Shown: positions 43,694 to 51,963 of the stretch, one piece after another | Position numbering within the stretch: the first letter of the stretch is position 1 | Layout of the letters: every line of letters starts with the position of its first letter | Source of the DNA: Paenibacillus plantiphilus | GTDB lineage: Bacteria; Bacillota; Bacilli; Paenibacillales; Paenibacillaceae | Assembly: GCF_927798095.1 (NCBI RefSeq) | Contig: NZ_CAKMMF010000013.1 | Location: 110,551 to 174,550 of the forward strand | Length of the DNA stretch: 64,000 nt | Direction of reading: 5' to 3' | The notes under the pieces: model-generated | Database searches by the model: none | Told to the model about the DNA's origin: nothing | The model's input: only the letters and a program-made list of their open reading frames with translations | Position numbers and translations under genes: made by a program

Positions 43694-44413
43694 TTATTGC
43701 GGGTTGGTCGTCCAAATGCCTGCTGATTTAATGAACACTCGTGGCGGCAGCTTGATGGTGGCGAGAATCAATTCGGCTACATCCTCAGGCTGCATCATCC
43801 GATCCTCGTCGCCTATTTTGAGACCGGCATTAACGGCAAGATCCGTATTAACCGTACTAGGAGTTAGCGCAGTGACACGTATGTTGGATTTGCGAACCTC
43901 GCCCATCAGCGCCTCAGTCATGCCCATCACCGCAAATTTTGAGGCGCAATAAGCGGAGCCTGTTGCGAAGCCTCTTTCACCAGCGGTTGAAGCGACATTG
44001 ATGATCGTGCCGCTGTTCTGCTGCAGCATAGTCGGCAGTACAGCGCGAGTCGTGTAATACGTGCCCATGAGATTCGTTTGAATGATGCTCTCCCACAGTT
44101 CAGAATCCATATCAAGCAACGTCCCGAAATGGGCGATACCGGCATTATTAATAAGAATATCAATAGAACCAAGCTGTTCCCCGAGCTGTAGAATCGCTTG
44201 CTCCACTGCAGCTTTGTCGGTAATATCTGCCGTAACAATATAGACATTGACGCCATAGTCGGAAGAAAGCGATGACTGCAAGGTTTCCAGATTGGAGCTG
44301 TTTCTAGCGAGCAGTCCGAGATGGACGCCTTCCTTGGCTAAAGCGATCGCAGCAGCCTTCCCGATTCCCTTGCCGGCCCCGGTAATAATTGCAGTTTTAT
44401 GTAGTAGGTTCAA
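43694..44413 (-). CDS. Short-chain dehydrogenase/reductase (FabG-like)
   Basis: A 239-aa Rossmann-fold oxidoreductase. The NADP-binding TGAGKGIGKAAA is near the start, NNAGIAHFG near residue 85, and the catalytic Ser-Tyr-Lys are seen as INVASTAGERG and the YCASKFAV stretch. It resembles 3-oxoacyl-ACP reductases, but a single SDR cannot be assigned a substrate. TTG 44413 is the chosen start because GAGGAGAG lies 5-12 nt upstream and it gives the usual length; a longer frame to 44482 is unlikely. Confidence 0.88.
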   Translation of the reverse strand: MNLLHKTAIITGAGKGIGKAAAIALAKEGVHLGLLARNSSNLETLQSSLSSDYGVNVYIVTADITDKAAVEQAILQLGEQLGSIDILINNAGIAHFGTLLDMDSELWESIIQTNLMGTYYTTRAVLPTMLQQNSGTIINVASTAGERGFATGSAYCASKFAVMGMTEALMGEVRKSNIRVTALTPSTVNTDLAVNAGLKIGDEDRMMQPEDVAELILATIKLPPRVFIKSAGIWTTNPQ

Positions 44414-44611
44414 ATGATCTCTCCTCTTCAAGTTTGCATTAGTATGTGCAGAATAGTATGTGCAGAAATGACAATACGACACCTATATTATAGAGGTTGC
44501 GGAGAGCCGATTCCAGTTATCGGATGGAAGCGTCGCTTGCAGATAAAAATTGATGAGAAATAGAAGAGCAGCTTCTCAAATGAAGAAGCAAGAGATATTT
44601 TTCACAAAGTG

Positions 44612-44647
44612 TTGAATAAATATACATTAATAAGTATAATAATTCAA
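44612..44647 (+). promoter_or_regulatory. Promoter with two ARG-box-like sites
   Basis: TTGAAT (44612-44617) and TATAAT (44635-44640) are 17 bp apart. The same bases form a near-palindrome: TTGAATAAATATAC (44612-44625) and the reverse complement of 44634-44647, which reads TTGAATTATTATAC, differ at two of 14 positions. Each half resembles the arginine repressor (ArgR/AhrC) box TGAATWWWWATTCA. A repressor bound here would cover the promoter. Regulation by arginine is inferred from that resemblance and from the gene that follows. Confidence 0.55.
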
Positions 44648-44674
44648 ACCAGAGCGGGAAGGGTATGATGGAGA

Positions 44675-45880
44675 ATGAGCATAGAACCAGACACAGACAC
44701 AGCGCGTTTGCTTGACGCGGGGAATGAGACCATACTTTTTACAGCGAATCGGCCAGATATCGTAATGGAGCGTGGCGAGGGACTGTATTTGTGGGATACA
44801 GCGGGCAAGAAATATTTGGATTTCGTTGGCGGGTGGGCGGTCGTGTGCTTGGGGCATTCTCCATTCGCAATTAAGAAAGCGCTAGAGAAGCAGGCGGCGA
44901 CACTCGTAAATGCCAGCCCGGCGTTCTACAACAGACCGATGATAGAATTTGCCAAGCGGCTGACGGAGATTAGCAGGTTCGACAAAGTGTTTTTCGCAAG
45001 CAGCGGAGCGGAGGCGAATGAGGGCGCGATCAAATTGGCGAGAAAGCATGGCGCGAGGAATCGAAGCGGGGCGTATGAGATCATAACCGTCAAAAATGGA
45101 TTTCACGGTAGGACGCTTGCGACGATGTCGGCGACTGGCAAGCAGCAGTGGGCGCATCTCTACGAGCCTAAAGTTCCCGGGTTTCTGCAAGTTCCCTTCA
45201 ACGATATCGAAGCGATGCAAGCGGCAGTAGGCAGCAGCACCTGCGCGATCATGCTGGAGCTTGTGCAGGGTGAAGGCGGAGTTCGAGTAGCGGAGGAAGC
45301 GTACATAGCCAAGCTTCGCCAGCTTTGTGATGAGAACGGAGTACTGCTGATCTTTGACGAGATACAGACAGGACTTGGAAGAACGGGGAAAATGTTTGCA
45401 TACGAGCACTATGGGATACAGCCTGACATCATGACATTGGGCAAGGGCATTGGAGGCGGATTTCCGTTGTCGGCCGTATTAACCAAGGCAGAATATAACC
45501 TGTTCGAGGCAGGCGATCAAGGCGGAACCTATTCCGGTCAGCCACTCGCGATGGCGGTTGGAATTGCGGTTTTGAACGAAATCATCGATCAGCAGTTAGC
45601 CGACAACGCCGAGCAGCAGGGAAATTACATCCTTCAGCGACTAGAGGGGATGAGAAGCAAATACCAATTCCAGCGCATATCCGGCAAGGGGCTGCTCATC
45701 GCATTTGACCTGCAAGAAGCAATAGGAAGAGAGCTTGTGGAAGAGTGTATGGCAGAGGGCTTGCTGATTAACTCGCCGCATCCGCATACAATCAGACTCA
45801 TACCGCCGCTCACAGTAAGCAAAGCAGAGATCGACGACATGTTCGATATACTGACTCGGGTTATGGATAAAAGGCAATAA
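44675..45880 (+). CDS. argD: Class III aminotransferase, acetylornithine type
   Basis: A 401-aa PLP-dependent transaminase. The family stretch FVGGWAVVCLGHSPFAIKKA, the SSGAEANEGAIKLAR loop, FHGRTLATMSATGK, LIFDEIQTGLGRTGK and the PLP-lysine region TLGKGIGGGFPLSAV are all intact. It probably acts on N-acetylornithine and/or succinyl-diaminopimelate, but the 4-aminobutyrate-type relatives are similar, and no other arg genes adjoin. ATG 44675 follows a short GGAGA. The upstream promoter bears ARG-box-like sites, which supports the arginine assignment. Confidence 0.8.
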   Translation: MSIEPDTDTARLLDAGNETILFTANRPDIVMERGEGLYLWDTAGKKYLDFVGGWAVVCLGHSPFAIKKALEKQAATLVNASPAFYNRPMIEFAKRLTEISRFDKVFFASSGAEANEGAIKLARKHGARNRSGAYEIITVKNGFHGRTLATMSATGKQQWAHLYEPKVPGFLQVPFNDIEAMQAAVGSSTCAIMLELVQGEGGVRVAEEAYIAKLRQLCDENGVLLIFDEIQTGLGRTGKMFAYEHYGIQPDIMTLGKGIGGGFPLSAVLTKAEYNLFEAGDQGGTYSGQPLAMAVGIAVLNEIIDQQLADNAEQQGNYILQRLEGMRSKYQFQRISGKGLLIAFDLQEAIGRELVEECMAEGLLINSPHPHTIRLIPPLTVSKAEIDDMFDILTRVMDKRQ

Positions 45881-46287
45881 AATCAAATACCGGACAGGGC
45901 AAACCATCTAAAAATGAAGATGGTACTATCAGGGGTTTAAGCGACACAGTCGCACAAAAAAACTAAAAATGCGTCTCAGCAGCACAAACGTTATTAGATC
46001 ACAGTGCGAAGCACAAGCAGGGGCGATAGAAGTAGAGCGTGTCCGAAGGACAGAGCGGGAATACGGGGGAAGAGAGAACGGGTGCGCCGCAGAAGATGAG
46101 TACGGCAAAAATCCGGGTGTCCAGAGGGCGGAGCCCAATGGGGTCCCCCTTTCCAAGGGGGATTTAGGGGGATTAAAGTACAAAAATTCGATCAAATCAT
46201 GAATAGCCATTCTCTTTTCTTTGCGATAAGCTATAGAAAAATTGAGAGCAATAGTATAGACTGTTGTGGGAGAAGGAGTACGGCATT
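45881..46287 (+). other. 400-bp gap with several hairpins, no gene
   Basis: No credible frame. Noted are a hairpin ACCATC/GATGGT (45903-45924), a GTCC/GGAC hairpin near 46040-46053 and a C5-TT/AA-G5 hairpin (46145-46161) followed by GATTTAGGGGGATT. The last part resembles a C/G-rich motif seen repeatedly in many bacterial genomes. Hairpins near 45903 may help end the aminotransferase transcript, though no T-run follows. Confidence 0.4.
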
Positions 46288-47118
46288 ATGAATTTCACAA
46301 AAATGCATGGACTAGGAAATGACTTCATCGTTATAGAAGGTGAGAACAGCTTGCCGAACAATGCCTCGGAGTTGGCGCTTGAACTTTGCAACCGGTATTT
46401 CGGAATTGGAGCTGACGGCTTAGTCTATATTTTGCCCTCCTCGACTGCAGATTTTCGTATGCGCATTATCAATTCGGACGGAACGGAAGCAGAGCAATGC
46501 GGCAATGCAATCCGATGCGTCGCCAAATATGTGTATGACAACGGCTTAACGGACAAAGATTCGATAACCATTGAGACGCTTGGAGCTGGCGTGCAGCAGG
46601 TTCAGCTGAACATCGTGAACGGCGAGGTGCAAACTGTGCGTGTCGATATGGGCGAGCCTATTCTGAATGGCTTGCAGATTCCGACAACCATTGATGCCAA
46701 TCCGGTAATCAACCAGTCTATTGAAGTAGACGGGCGCGAGTTCCGCTTTACGGCCGTATCTATGGGTAATCCGCATTGTGTCATCTACGTGGATGATGCT
46801 GCTGGCTTCGATCTGGCGCAATGGGGACCCAAGCTTGAAGTTCATCCGCTGTTCCCGCGTAAAATCAATGTCGAATTCGTGACTGTTCGTTCGCGTGATT
46901 ATACAGATATGCGGGTATGGGAGCGGGGCGCTGGCCCTACATTAGCATGCGGAACAGGCGCGTGTGCGACAGTTGTCTCCTCTGTCTTGAACGGATATAC
47001 CGACCGTACGGCGGTAGTGTCCTTAAAGGGCGGGGACCTAAACATCGAATGGAACGAAGAAGATAATCATGTATATATGACGGGACCTGCAGCAAACGTG
47101 TTCCGCGGAACACTGTAA
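46288..47118 (+). CDS. dapF: Diaminopimelate epimerase
   Basis: A 276-aa cytosolic enzyme that interconverts LL- and meso-diaminopimelate for lysine and cell-wall synthesis. The family N-terminus FTKMHGLGNDFIVIE is clear. The two catalytic cysteines lie in EAEQCGNAIRC and LACGTGACATVV. Length is normal. AGAAGGAG supports ATG 46288; the longer frame from 46264 starts before it. It runs 27 bp ahead of the yitJ-like gene and the two are probably cotranscribed, though they belong to different pathways. Confidence 0.95.
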   Translation: MNFTKMHGLGNDFIVIEGENSLPNNASELALELCNRYFGIGADGLVYILPSSTADFRMRIINSDGTEAEQCGNAIRCVAKYVYDNGLTDKDSITIETLGAGVQQVQLNIVNGEVQTVRVDMGEPILNGLQIPTTIDANPVINQSIEVDGREFRFTAVSMGNPHCVIYVDDAAGFDLAQWGPKLEVHPLFPRKINVEFVTVRSRDYTDMRVWERGAGPTLACGTGACATVVSSVLNGYTDRTAVVSLKGGDLNIEWNEEDNHVYMTGPAANVFRGTL

Positions 47119-47145
47119 GGCAGGCATAAGAAGGAGATTACAAAC

Positions 47146-49026
47146 ATGAAACCGGATTTGCGGGAAGCGCTTGGTGCGCGCATCTTAACCGGGGACGGCG
47201 CAATGGGAACCTATCTGTATCAGATGGGGTTCCCTGTCGGCGTTTCATACGAAGAATTCAACTTGCTGCGACCGGAGCTTATTGAGAATGTTCACCGCCG
47301 GTATTATGAAGCAGGTGCACGCGTAATTGAGACCAACACTTTCTCAGCGAATCGCGAGAGCTTGAACAAATATGGCTTGGATACAGATGTAGAGGCGATT
47401 ATCCGTGCAGGAGTGCTGCTGGCAAGAGCAGGAGTCGGTGATGATGCGTATGTGGTTGGCGCAGTTGGAGCAATTAGAGCCGGCAAACGCAGAAACATCC
47501 GGACATCCGAGCTGACCAAATCATTCCAGCAGCAAATCCATGCTTTGGTGGATGCTGGAGTTGACGGATTGATTCTTGAAACGTTCTATGATTTGGAGGA
47601 GCTGGAGCTGGCATTGTCGATCGCGCGCAAAGCGACGAGTCTGCCGGTTATTTGCCAATTTGCAGTAGAGAAGGAAGCAGTAACCCAGGACGGCCTTTCA
47701 CTTGGCGCAGCATTCGAGCGTGTGCGTAGTGCAGGAGCTGATGTTGTTGGCTTTAACTGCCGAAGCGGTCCAAACGGCATCATGCGGGCCATCGATTCAA
47801 TTGCGGAGGAAATCAAGCTGCCGCTGTCTGTATTTCCGAATGCCGGAATTCCCGACTATGTGGATGGCAAATATATGTTTACTGCATCACCGGAGTACTT
47901 TGCGGATTCCGCACGCAAATTTGCGGACAGGGGCGCGCGTATAATCGGAGGCTGCTGCGGCACGACTCCAGAGCATATCGCTGCCATCGCTGAAGCTTTG
48001 AACGGATATATCCCGCAGGCGGTTCAAGCTCAAGAGGCGACGATGGAAACTCTTCAACCTTCGGTCGCGGTTATTTCGTCGAATGCCGAGCCCCAATCCG
48101 AACCAATCGTGCCGCAATCGCAGGAGCAGGAGCCATCGATCGTCGAGCTGGTGAAGCATCGTCATACTGTCATCGTTGAGCTTGATCCGCCGCGCGATCT
48201 CGATATTCGCAAATTTATGGCTGGCGCTGCTGCGCTCAAAGCCGTGCAGGCGGATGCTGTTACGATGGCGGATAATTCGCTCGCAGTAACGAGAATGAGC
48301 AATATCGCGCTGGCTTCTCTGGTCGGGCAGCATGTCGGAATAAGGCCGCTAGTTCATATTGCTTGCCGCGACCGCAATCAAATCGGAACGCAGTCCCATA
48401 TGATGGGGCTTGATGCTTTAGGCATCGATCATGTGCTGGCTGTAACGGGAGACCCGGCCAGATTCGGTGATCTGCCGGACTCCAGCTCGGTTTATGATCT
48501 GACCTCCTTTGAGATGATTCGCATGATCAAGCAGTTGAACACAGGTGTCGCATTCTCTGGCAAGCCGCTTAAGCAAAAGGCGAAATTCGTCGTAGGCGCG
48601 GCGTTTAACCCTAACGTCAAGCATCTGGACAAGGCCGTTACGCGTCTGGAACGCAAAATCGATTCCGGGGCGGATTACATTATGACGCAGCCCGTGTACG
48701 ACAAAGAGCTGATCGTGCGGGTCGCTGAAGCGACGAAGCATCTCTCAGTGCCGGTGTTCATCGGAATCATGCCGCTTGCCAGCGGGCGAAATGCGGAATA
48801 TTTGCACAACGAAGTGCCCGGGATTCAGCTCTCTGACGAGGTTCGCCAGCGGATGGCGGGATTGGAAGGCGAGACTGGGCGCGCCGAGGGTGTACGGATC
48901 GCGGAAGAGCTGCTCGACGCCGCTCTGGATCATTTCAACGGCATCTATCTCATTACTCCATTTATGTTCTACGAAATGACAGCTCAATTAACAGAATACG
49001 TATGGAGCAAGACAGGGAGAAAATAG
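47146..49026 (+). CDS. yitJ: Homocysteine S-methyltransferase / methylenetetrahydrofolate reductase fusion
   Basis: A 626-aa bifunctional enzyme like B. subtilis YitJ. The first half (about 1-290) is a homocysteine methyltransferase: LTGDGAMGTYLYQMG, ETNTFSANRESL, and zinc-binding cysteines in GFNCRSGP and IIGGCCGTTPEH. A Gln/Glu/Pro-rich linker (about 295-335) follows. The second half is a MetF-like reductase with FAD region SIVELVKHRHTVIVELDPPR and MTQPVYDKELI. It regenerates methyl-tetrahydrofolate and methionine. AAGGAG lies 9 nt before ATG. No SAM riboswitch was found upstream, unlike B. subtilis. Confidence 0.93.
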   Translation: MKPDLREALGARILTGDGAMGTYLYQMGFPVGVSYEEFNLLRPELIENVHRRYYEAGARVIETNTFSANRESLNKYGLDTDVEAIIRAGVLLARAGVGDDAYVVGAVGAIRAGKRRNIRTSELTKSFQQQIHALVDAGVDGLILETFYDLEELELALSIARKATSLPVICQFAVEKEAVTQDGLSLGAAFERVRSAGADVVGFNCRSGPNGIMRAIDSIAEEIKLPLSVFPNAGIPDYVDGKYMFTASPEYFADSARKFADRGARIIGGCCGTTPEHIAAIAEALNGYIPQAVQAQEATMETLQPSVAVISSNAEPQSEPIVPQSQEQEPSIVELVKHRHTVIVELDPPRDLDIRKFMAGAAALKAVQADAVTMADNSLAVTRMSNIALASLVGQHVGIRPLVHIACRDRNQIGTQSHMMGLDALGIDHVLAVTGDPARFGDLPDSSSVYDLTSFEMIRMIKQLNTGVAFSGKPLKQKAKFVVGAAFNPNVKHLDKAVTRLERKIDSGADYIMTQPVYDKELIVRVAEATKHLSVPVFIGIMPLASGRNAEYLHNEVPGIQLSDEVRQRMAGLEGETGRAEGVRIAEELLDAALDHFNGIYLITPFMFYEMTAQLTEYVWSKTGRK

Positions 49027-49148
49027 CTGAAACACTTGTTCAGCGTAGCAAAATGAATTAGAATAGAGCAATGGATGCACTTGCCATGCCAGAGGCATAT
49101 CGCGACGGACAGGCTGATCTTGATGGTTGCCAGAGAGGGCAGCAGAGA

Positions 49149-49187
49149 GAGCATTGCTGGACCGAACGTATGCTCCGGACTTTTTTC
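49149..49187 (+). terminator. Likely terminator of dapF-yitJ
   Basis: Arms GAGCAT (49149-49154) and ATGCTC (49170-49175) are followed by CGGACTTTTTT. Confidence 0.65.
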
Positions 49188-49317
49188 GTCAAGAATAGTG
49201 CAATGACTGCCGCCTCATCGATACTTGGCAGAGGTAATAACTCATCATTCTTGCGTTCATTTATACTTCGTGTTGCGTTGCTCTTGTATACACGAAATAG
49301 ACCGGGGGGAGCCTGAC

Positions 49318-49578
49318 ATGGCCATCAAATTAATAAACATCGGCTTCGGAAACATTGTTTCCGCTAATCGCATTATTTCGATTGTAAGCCCGGAATCCGC
49401 ACCAATTAAACGTATCATTCAAGAGGCTCGTGACCGTCATATGCTCATAGATGCAACGTACGGTAGACGCACACGCGCTGTTATCATTACGGACAGCGAC
49501 CACGTTATCCTGTCTGCGGTTCAGCCTGAGACGGTTGCTCACCGCTTGTCAACCAAGGATGACGATCACGACGAATAG
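49318..49578 (+). CDS. remA: Extracellular matrix regulator RemA (DUF370)
   Basis: An 86-aa DNA-binding protein of the RemA family, which in Bacillus activates biofilm matrix and osmoprotection genes. Matches are the start [34 protein letters not shown] and [28 protein letters not shown] lies 6 nt before ATG 49318; a longer frame from 49225 is rejected. It is first in the remA-gmk-rpoZ block, the same order as in B. subtilis. Confidence 0.95.
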   Translation: MAIKLINIGFGNIVSANRIISIVSPESAPIKRIIQEARDRHMLIDATYGRRTRAVIITDSDHVILSAVQPETVAHRLSTKDDDHDE

Positions 49579-49592
49579 TGACGGGGAGTATT

Positions 49593-50210
49593 ATGAACAG
49601 AGGATTGTTGCTCGTATTATCAGGTCCGTCAGGCGTCGGCAAAGGCACTGTTTGCTCTGAGCTTAGACGAAAGCAAGATGACCTTATTTATTCCGTGTCG
49701 GCGACGACGCGCGCACCGCGCCAGGGTGAAGTTGACGGCGTGAATTATTTCTTCAGATCAAGAGAGCAGTTTCAAGATATGATAGCTCGTGACGCGCTAT
49801 TGGAATATGCGGAATATGTAGGCAATTACTACGGCACGCCGCGTGATTTCGTTGAGCGTACGCTTGATTCGGGCAAGGACATCATACTTGAAATTGAAGT
49901 GCAGGGTGCTTTGAAGGTTAAGGAGAAGTTCCCGGAAGGGGTATTCATTTTCCTGGTGCCGCCATCCTTGGAGGAACTGAAGGAACGGATTACCGGACGG
50001 GGTACAGAGGCCGCCGATGTTATTGACAACCGGATGTCTGTCGCCGTAGAAGAGATGAATCTTATCCGCTATTATGATTATGCGGTAGTGAATGATGAGA
50101 TTGATGCCGCATGCCATAGAATACAATGTATTATAACAGCAGAACGCTGCCGCAAGGATCGGTTTCTGGCTGGTTTGGCTGCAAAAAAGGAAACATCAGA
50201 GAAAGCATGA
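49593..50210 (+). CDS. gmk: Guanylate kinase
   Basis: A 205-aa cytosolic enzyme that turns GMP and ATP into GDP and ADP. The P-loop [14 protein letters not shown] lies at the N-terminus, the GMP-binding parts [15 protein letters not shown] and [15 protein letters not shown] follow, and the lid region is present. ATG 49593 follows GGGGAG, and the frame up to 49578 overlaps remA. Two genes of the operon touch: remA ends 14 bp before. Length and motifs are standard. Confidence 0.96.
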   Translation: MNRGLLLVLSGPSGVGKGTVCSELRRKQDDLIYSVSATTRAPRQGEVDGVNYFFRSREQFQDMIARDALLEYAEYVGNYYGTPRDFVERTLDSGKDIILEIEVQGALKVKEKFPEGVFIFLVPPSLEELKERITGRGTEAADVIDNRMSVAVEEMNLIRYYDYAVVNDEIDAACHRIQCIITAERCRKDRFLAGLAAKKETSEKA

Positions 50211-50225
50211 GCGAGGTGAATAGAG

Positions 50226-50432
50226 ATGTTATATCCATCCATTGATGAAATGCTGCAGAAAGTGGACAGCAAATATTCACTCGTAGTTGCTGCATCAAGA
50301 AGAGCCCGGATGTTGCGAGACGGCAGCAAGACGGACATGTACAATGCGAAGTCACACAAATATGTCGGTGTTGCTCTTGAAGAAATCTACAATGATATAC
50401 TGGTTGTAGTAAGCGGAAATAGAGAAGATTAA
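50226..50432 (+). CDS. rpoZ: RNA polymerase omega subunit
   Basis: A 68-aa protein: MLYPSIDEMLQKVDSKYSLV and VAASRRARMLRDGS match omega. It helps assemble and stabilise RNA polymerase. It starts 15 bp after gmk with GAGGTG upstream, and ends at a terminator. The length is that of Firmicutes omega. Confidence 0.95.
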   Translation: MLYPSIDEMLQKVDSKYSLVVAASRRARMLRDGSKTDMYNAKSHKYVGVALEEIYNDILVVVSGNRED

Positions 50433-50448
50433 CATCAATTCCTCAATG

Positions 50449-50475
50449 ACAACCCTTTGCGGTTGTTATTTTTTT
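50449..50475 (+). terminator. Intrinsic terminator of remA-gmk-rpoZ
   Basis: Arms ACAACC (50449-50454) and GGTTGT (50461-50466) around a 6-nt loop precede TATTTTTTT. Confidence 0.8.
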
Positions 50476-50480
50476 ATGAA

Positions 50481-50655
50481 AGAAACAACGGCCGCTGTGC
50501 GGGGGAATGTTCTTACGATCGCTGTTGTTCCCGGAATTCTAGAATTGAAGTGGTTCATGGTGGAATTCCGGGAACAAAGGCGAGCGCTGACGCTTCTCCA
50601 GAAACATTCCCCTGCTCCGCTCTGTTGTTCATTCTTTTATTCACTTATATAGAGG
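50481..50655 (-). repeat. Copy B of the dispersed hairpin-forming repeat
   Basis: This 175-bp stretch between rpoZ and coaBC is the reverse complement of copy A (33008-33204) over its core. Identical parts include the flank with GAACAACAGAGCGGAGCAGG (read on the minus strand) and a block of about 37 bases around AACAGCGATCGTAAGAAC. The ends and a 20-bp central piece differ most. It separates the rpoZ terminator from the coaBC ribosome site. No gene is credible within it. Confidence 0.85.
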
Positions 50656-50751
50656 CTTAGTTATTGTAACGGAAAAATGGGATGGAATCGGCTTTATTGC
50701 TTTATTTTCATGGATATTTATGATTGGGGAACGGAGAGGAGCTGGAATTAC

Positions 50752-51963
50752 ATGCTGCTTGGGAAAACGATTGTGCTCGGCATATCAGGCGGTATCGCGG
50801 CTTATAAAGCGGCGACGCTCTGCAGCAGGCTGGTGCAGGGGGGCGCTAACGTCTTTGTCATCATGACGGAATCGGCAACTAAATTTATTACGCCATTGAC
50901 GCTGCAGACGTTATCACGCAATCCTGTCTATATCGATACATTCGACGAGCTTAATCCTGCTGTTGTCTCGCATATTGATTTGGCTGACCGCGCCGATCTC
51001 GTTATCATTGCGCCGGCAACGGCCAATCTGCTGGCCAAGATGGCGAACGGCCTTGCGGACGACATGCTCTCGACTACACTGCTTGCGACAACGGCGCCGA
51101 TACTCGTTGCACCTGCGATGAATGTGCATATGTATGCCCATCCGGCAGTAGTGAGAAATATGGAGCTGCTGAGTGAACGCGGCGTTCGTTATGTAGAGCC
51201 GGGTACAGGGCAGCTTGCATGCGGCTATGTGGGCAAAGGGCGGTTGGCTGAGCCTGAGGATATTGTCCGTGCGGCAGAGCAGTGGTTCGCCCAAGGCTCG
51301 TCATGGAAGGGCAAGAAGGTGCTTGTAACAGCAGGTGGAACGATAGAGCGGCTTGATCCTGTTCGTTTCTTGACGAATGATTCGTCAGGAAAAATGGGCT
51401 TCGCTATTGCTGAGGCTGCGGTGAACAGAGGCGCTGACGTAACCGTAATAGCTGCAAGAATTCAAGGGGAGCCTGCTGCGGGCATTCATGTGGTGCGGGT
51501 AGAATCAGCGGAGCAGATGCTGGAGGAAGTATTGAGCCGGTTCGACGATATGGATATCGTTATTAAAGCTGCTGCTGTAGCCGATTACCGTCCGATAGCC
51601 AGAGCTGACAGCAAGCTGAAGAAGAAGAGCGATCGGCTGGTTATCGAGCTGGAGCGGACGACCGACATCCTCCAGACGATTGGACAGCGGAAAAAGGGTC
51701 AGTTTATAGTCGGCTTCGCCGCTGAGACGGAGCAGGTGGAGCATTATGCCATGGATAAGCTGATTCGCAAAAACTGCGATCTCATCGTTGCGAACGATGT
51801 GTCAGTGGAAGGCGCAGGGTTTAATGGAGATACGAATATTGTACATCTATTCGGACAAGAGGGACGGATTGCTTCTTGGCCCATGCTGCAAAAGAGTGAG
51901 GTGGCTCATCGTCTGTTGACGCTTATTGCAGAGCGGATAACAGACAAGGGGGATCGTGGATGA
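50752..51963 (+). CDS. coaBC: Bifunctional CoaBC (phosphopantothenoylcysteine synthetase/decarboxylase)
   Basis: A 403-aa two-domain enzyme that joins cysteine to 4'-phosphopantothenate and decarboxylates the product, an essential stretch of CoA synthesis. The CoaC flavin domain shows VLGISGGIAAYKAATL, PATANLLAKMANG and APAMNVHMY. The CoaB domain begins near VLVTAGGTIERLDPVRF. ATG 50752 follows GAGGAG at about 12 nt; the long frame upstream is rejected because its first 25 residues have no counterpart. Its stop overlaps priA by 4 bp. Confidence 0.95.
   Translation: MLLGKTIVLGISGGIAAYKAATLCSRLVQGGANVFVIMTESATKFITPLTLQTLSRNPVYIDTFDELNPAVVSHIDLADRADLVIIAPATANLLAKMANGLADDMLSTTLLATTAPILVAPAMNVHMYAHPAVVRNMELLSERGVRYVEPGTGQLACGYVGKGRLAEPEDIVRAAEQWFAQGSSWKGKKVLVTAGGTIERLDPVRFLTNDSSGKMGFAIAEAAVNRGADVTVIAARIQGEPAAGIHVVRVESAEQMLEEVLSRFDDMDIVIKAAAVADYRPIARADSKLKKKSDRLVIELERTTDILQTIGQRKKGQFIVGFAAETEQVEHYAMDKLIRKNCDLIVANDVSVEGAGFNGDTNIVHLFGQEGRIASWPMLQKSEVAHRLLTLIAERITDKGDRG

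Noticed and set aside
45881..46287. SAM riboswitch before dapF-yitJ
   Set aside because: YitJ is S-box controlled in B. subtilis, but no S-box core was seen in the gap, and dapF to yitJ leaves just 27 bp.
49071..49316. 81-aa frame before remA
   Set aside because: It has no ribosome site and overlaps a likely terminator (49149-49187).
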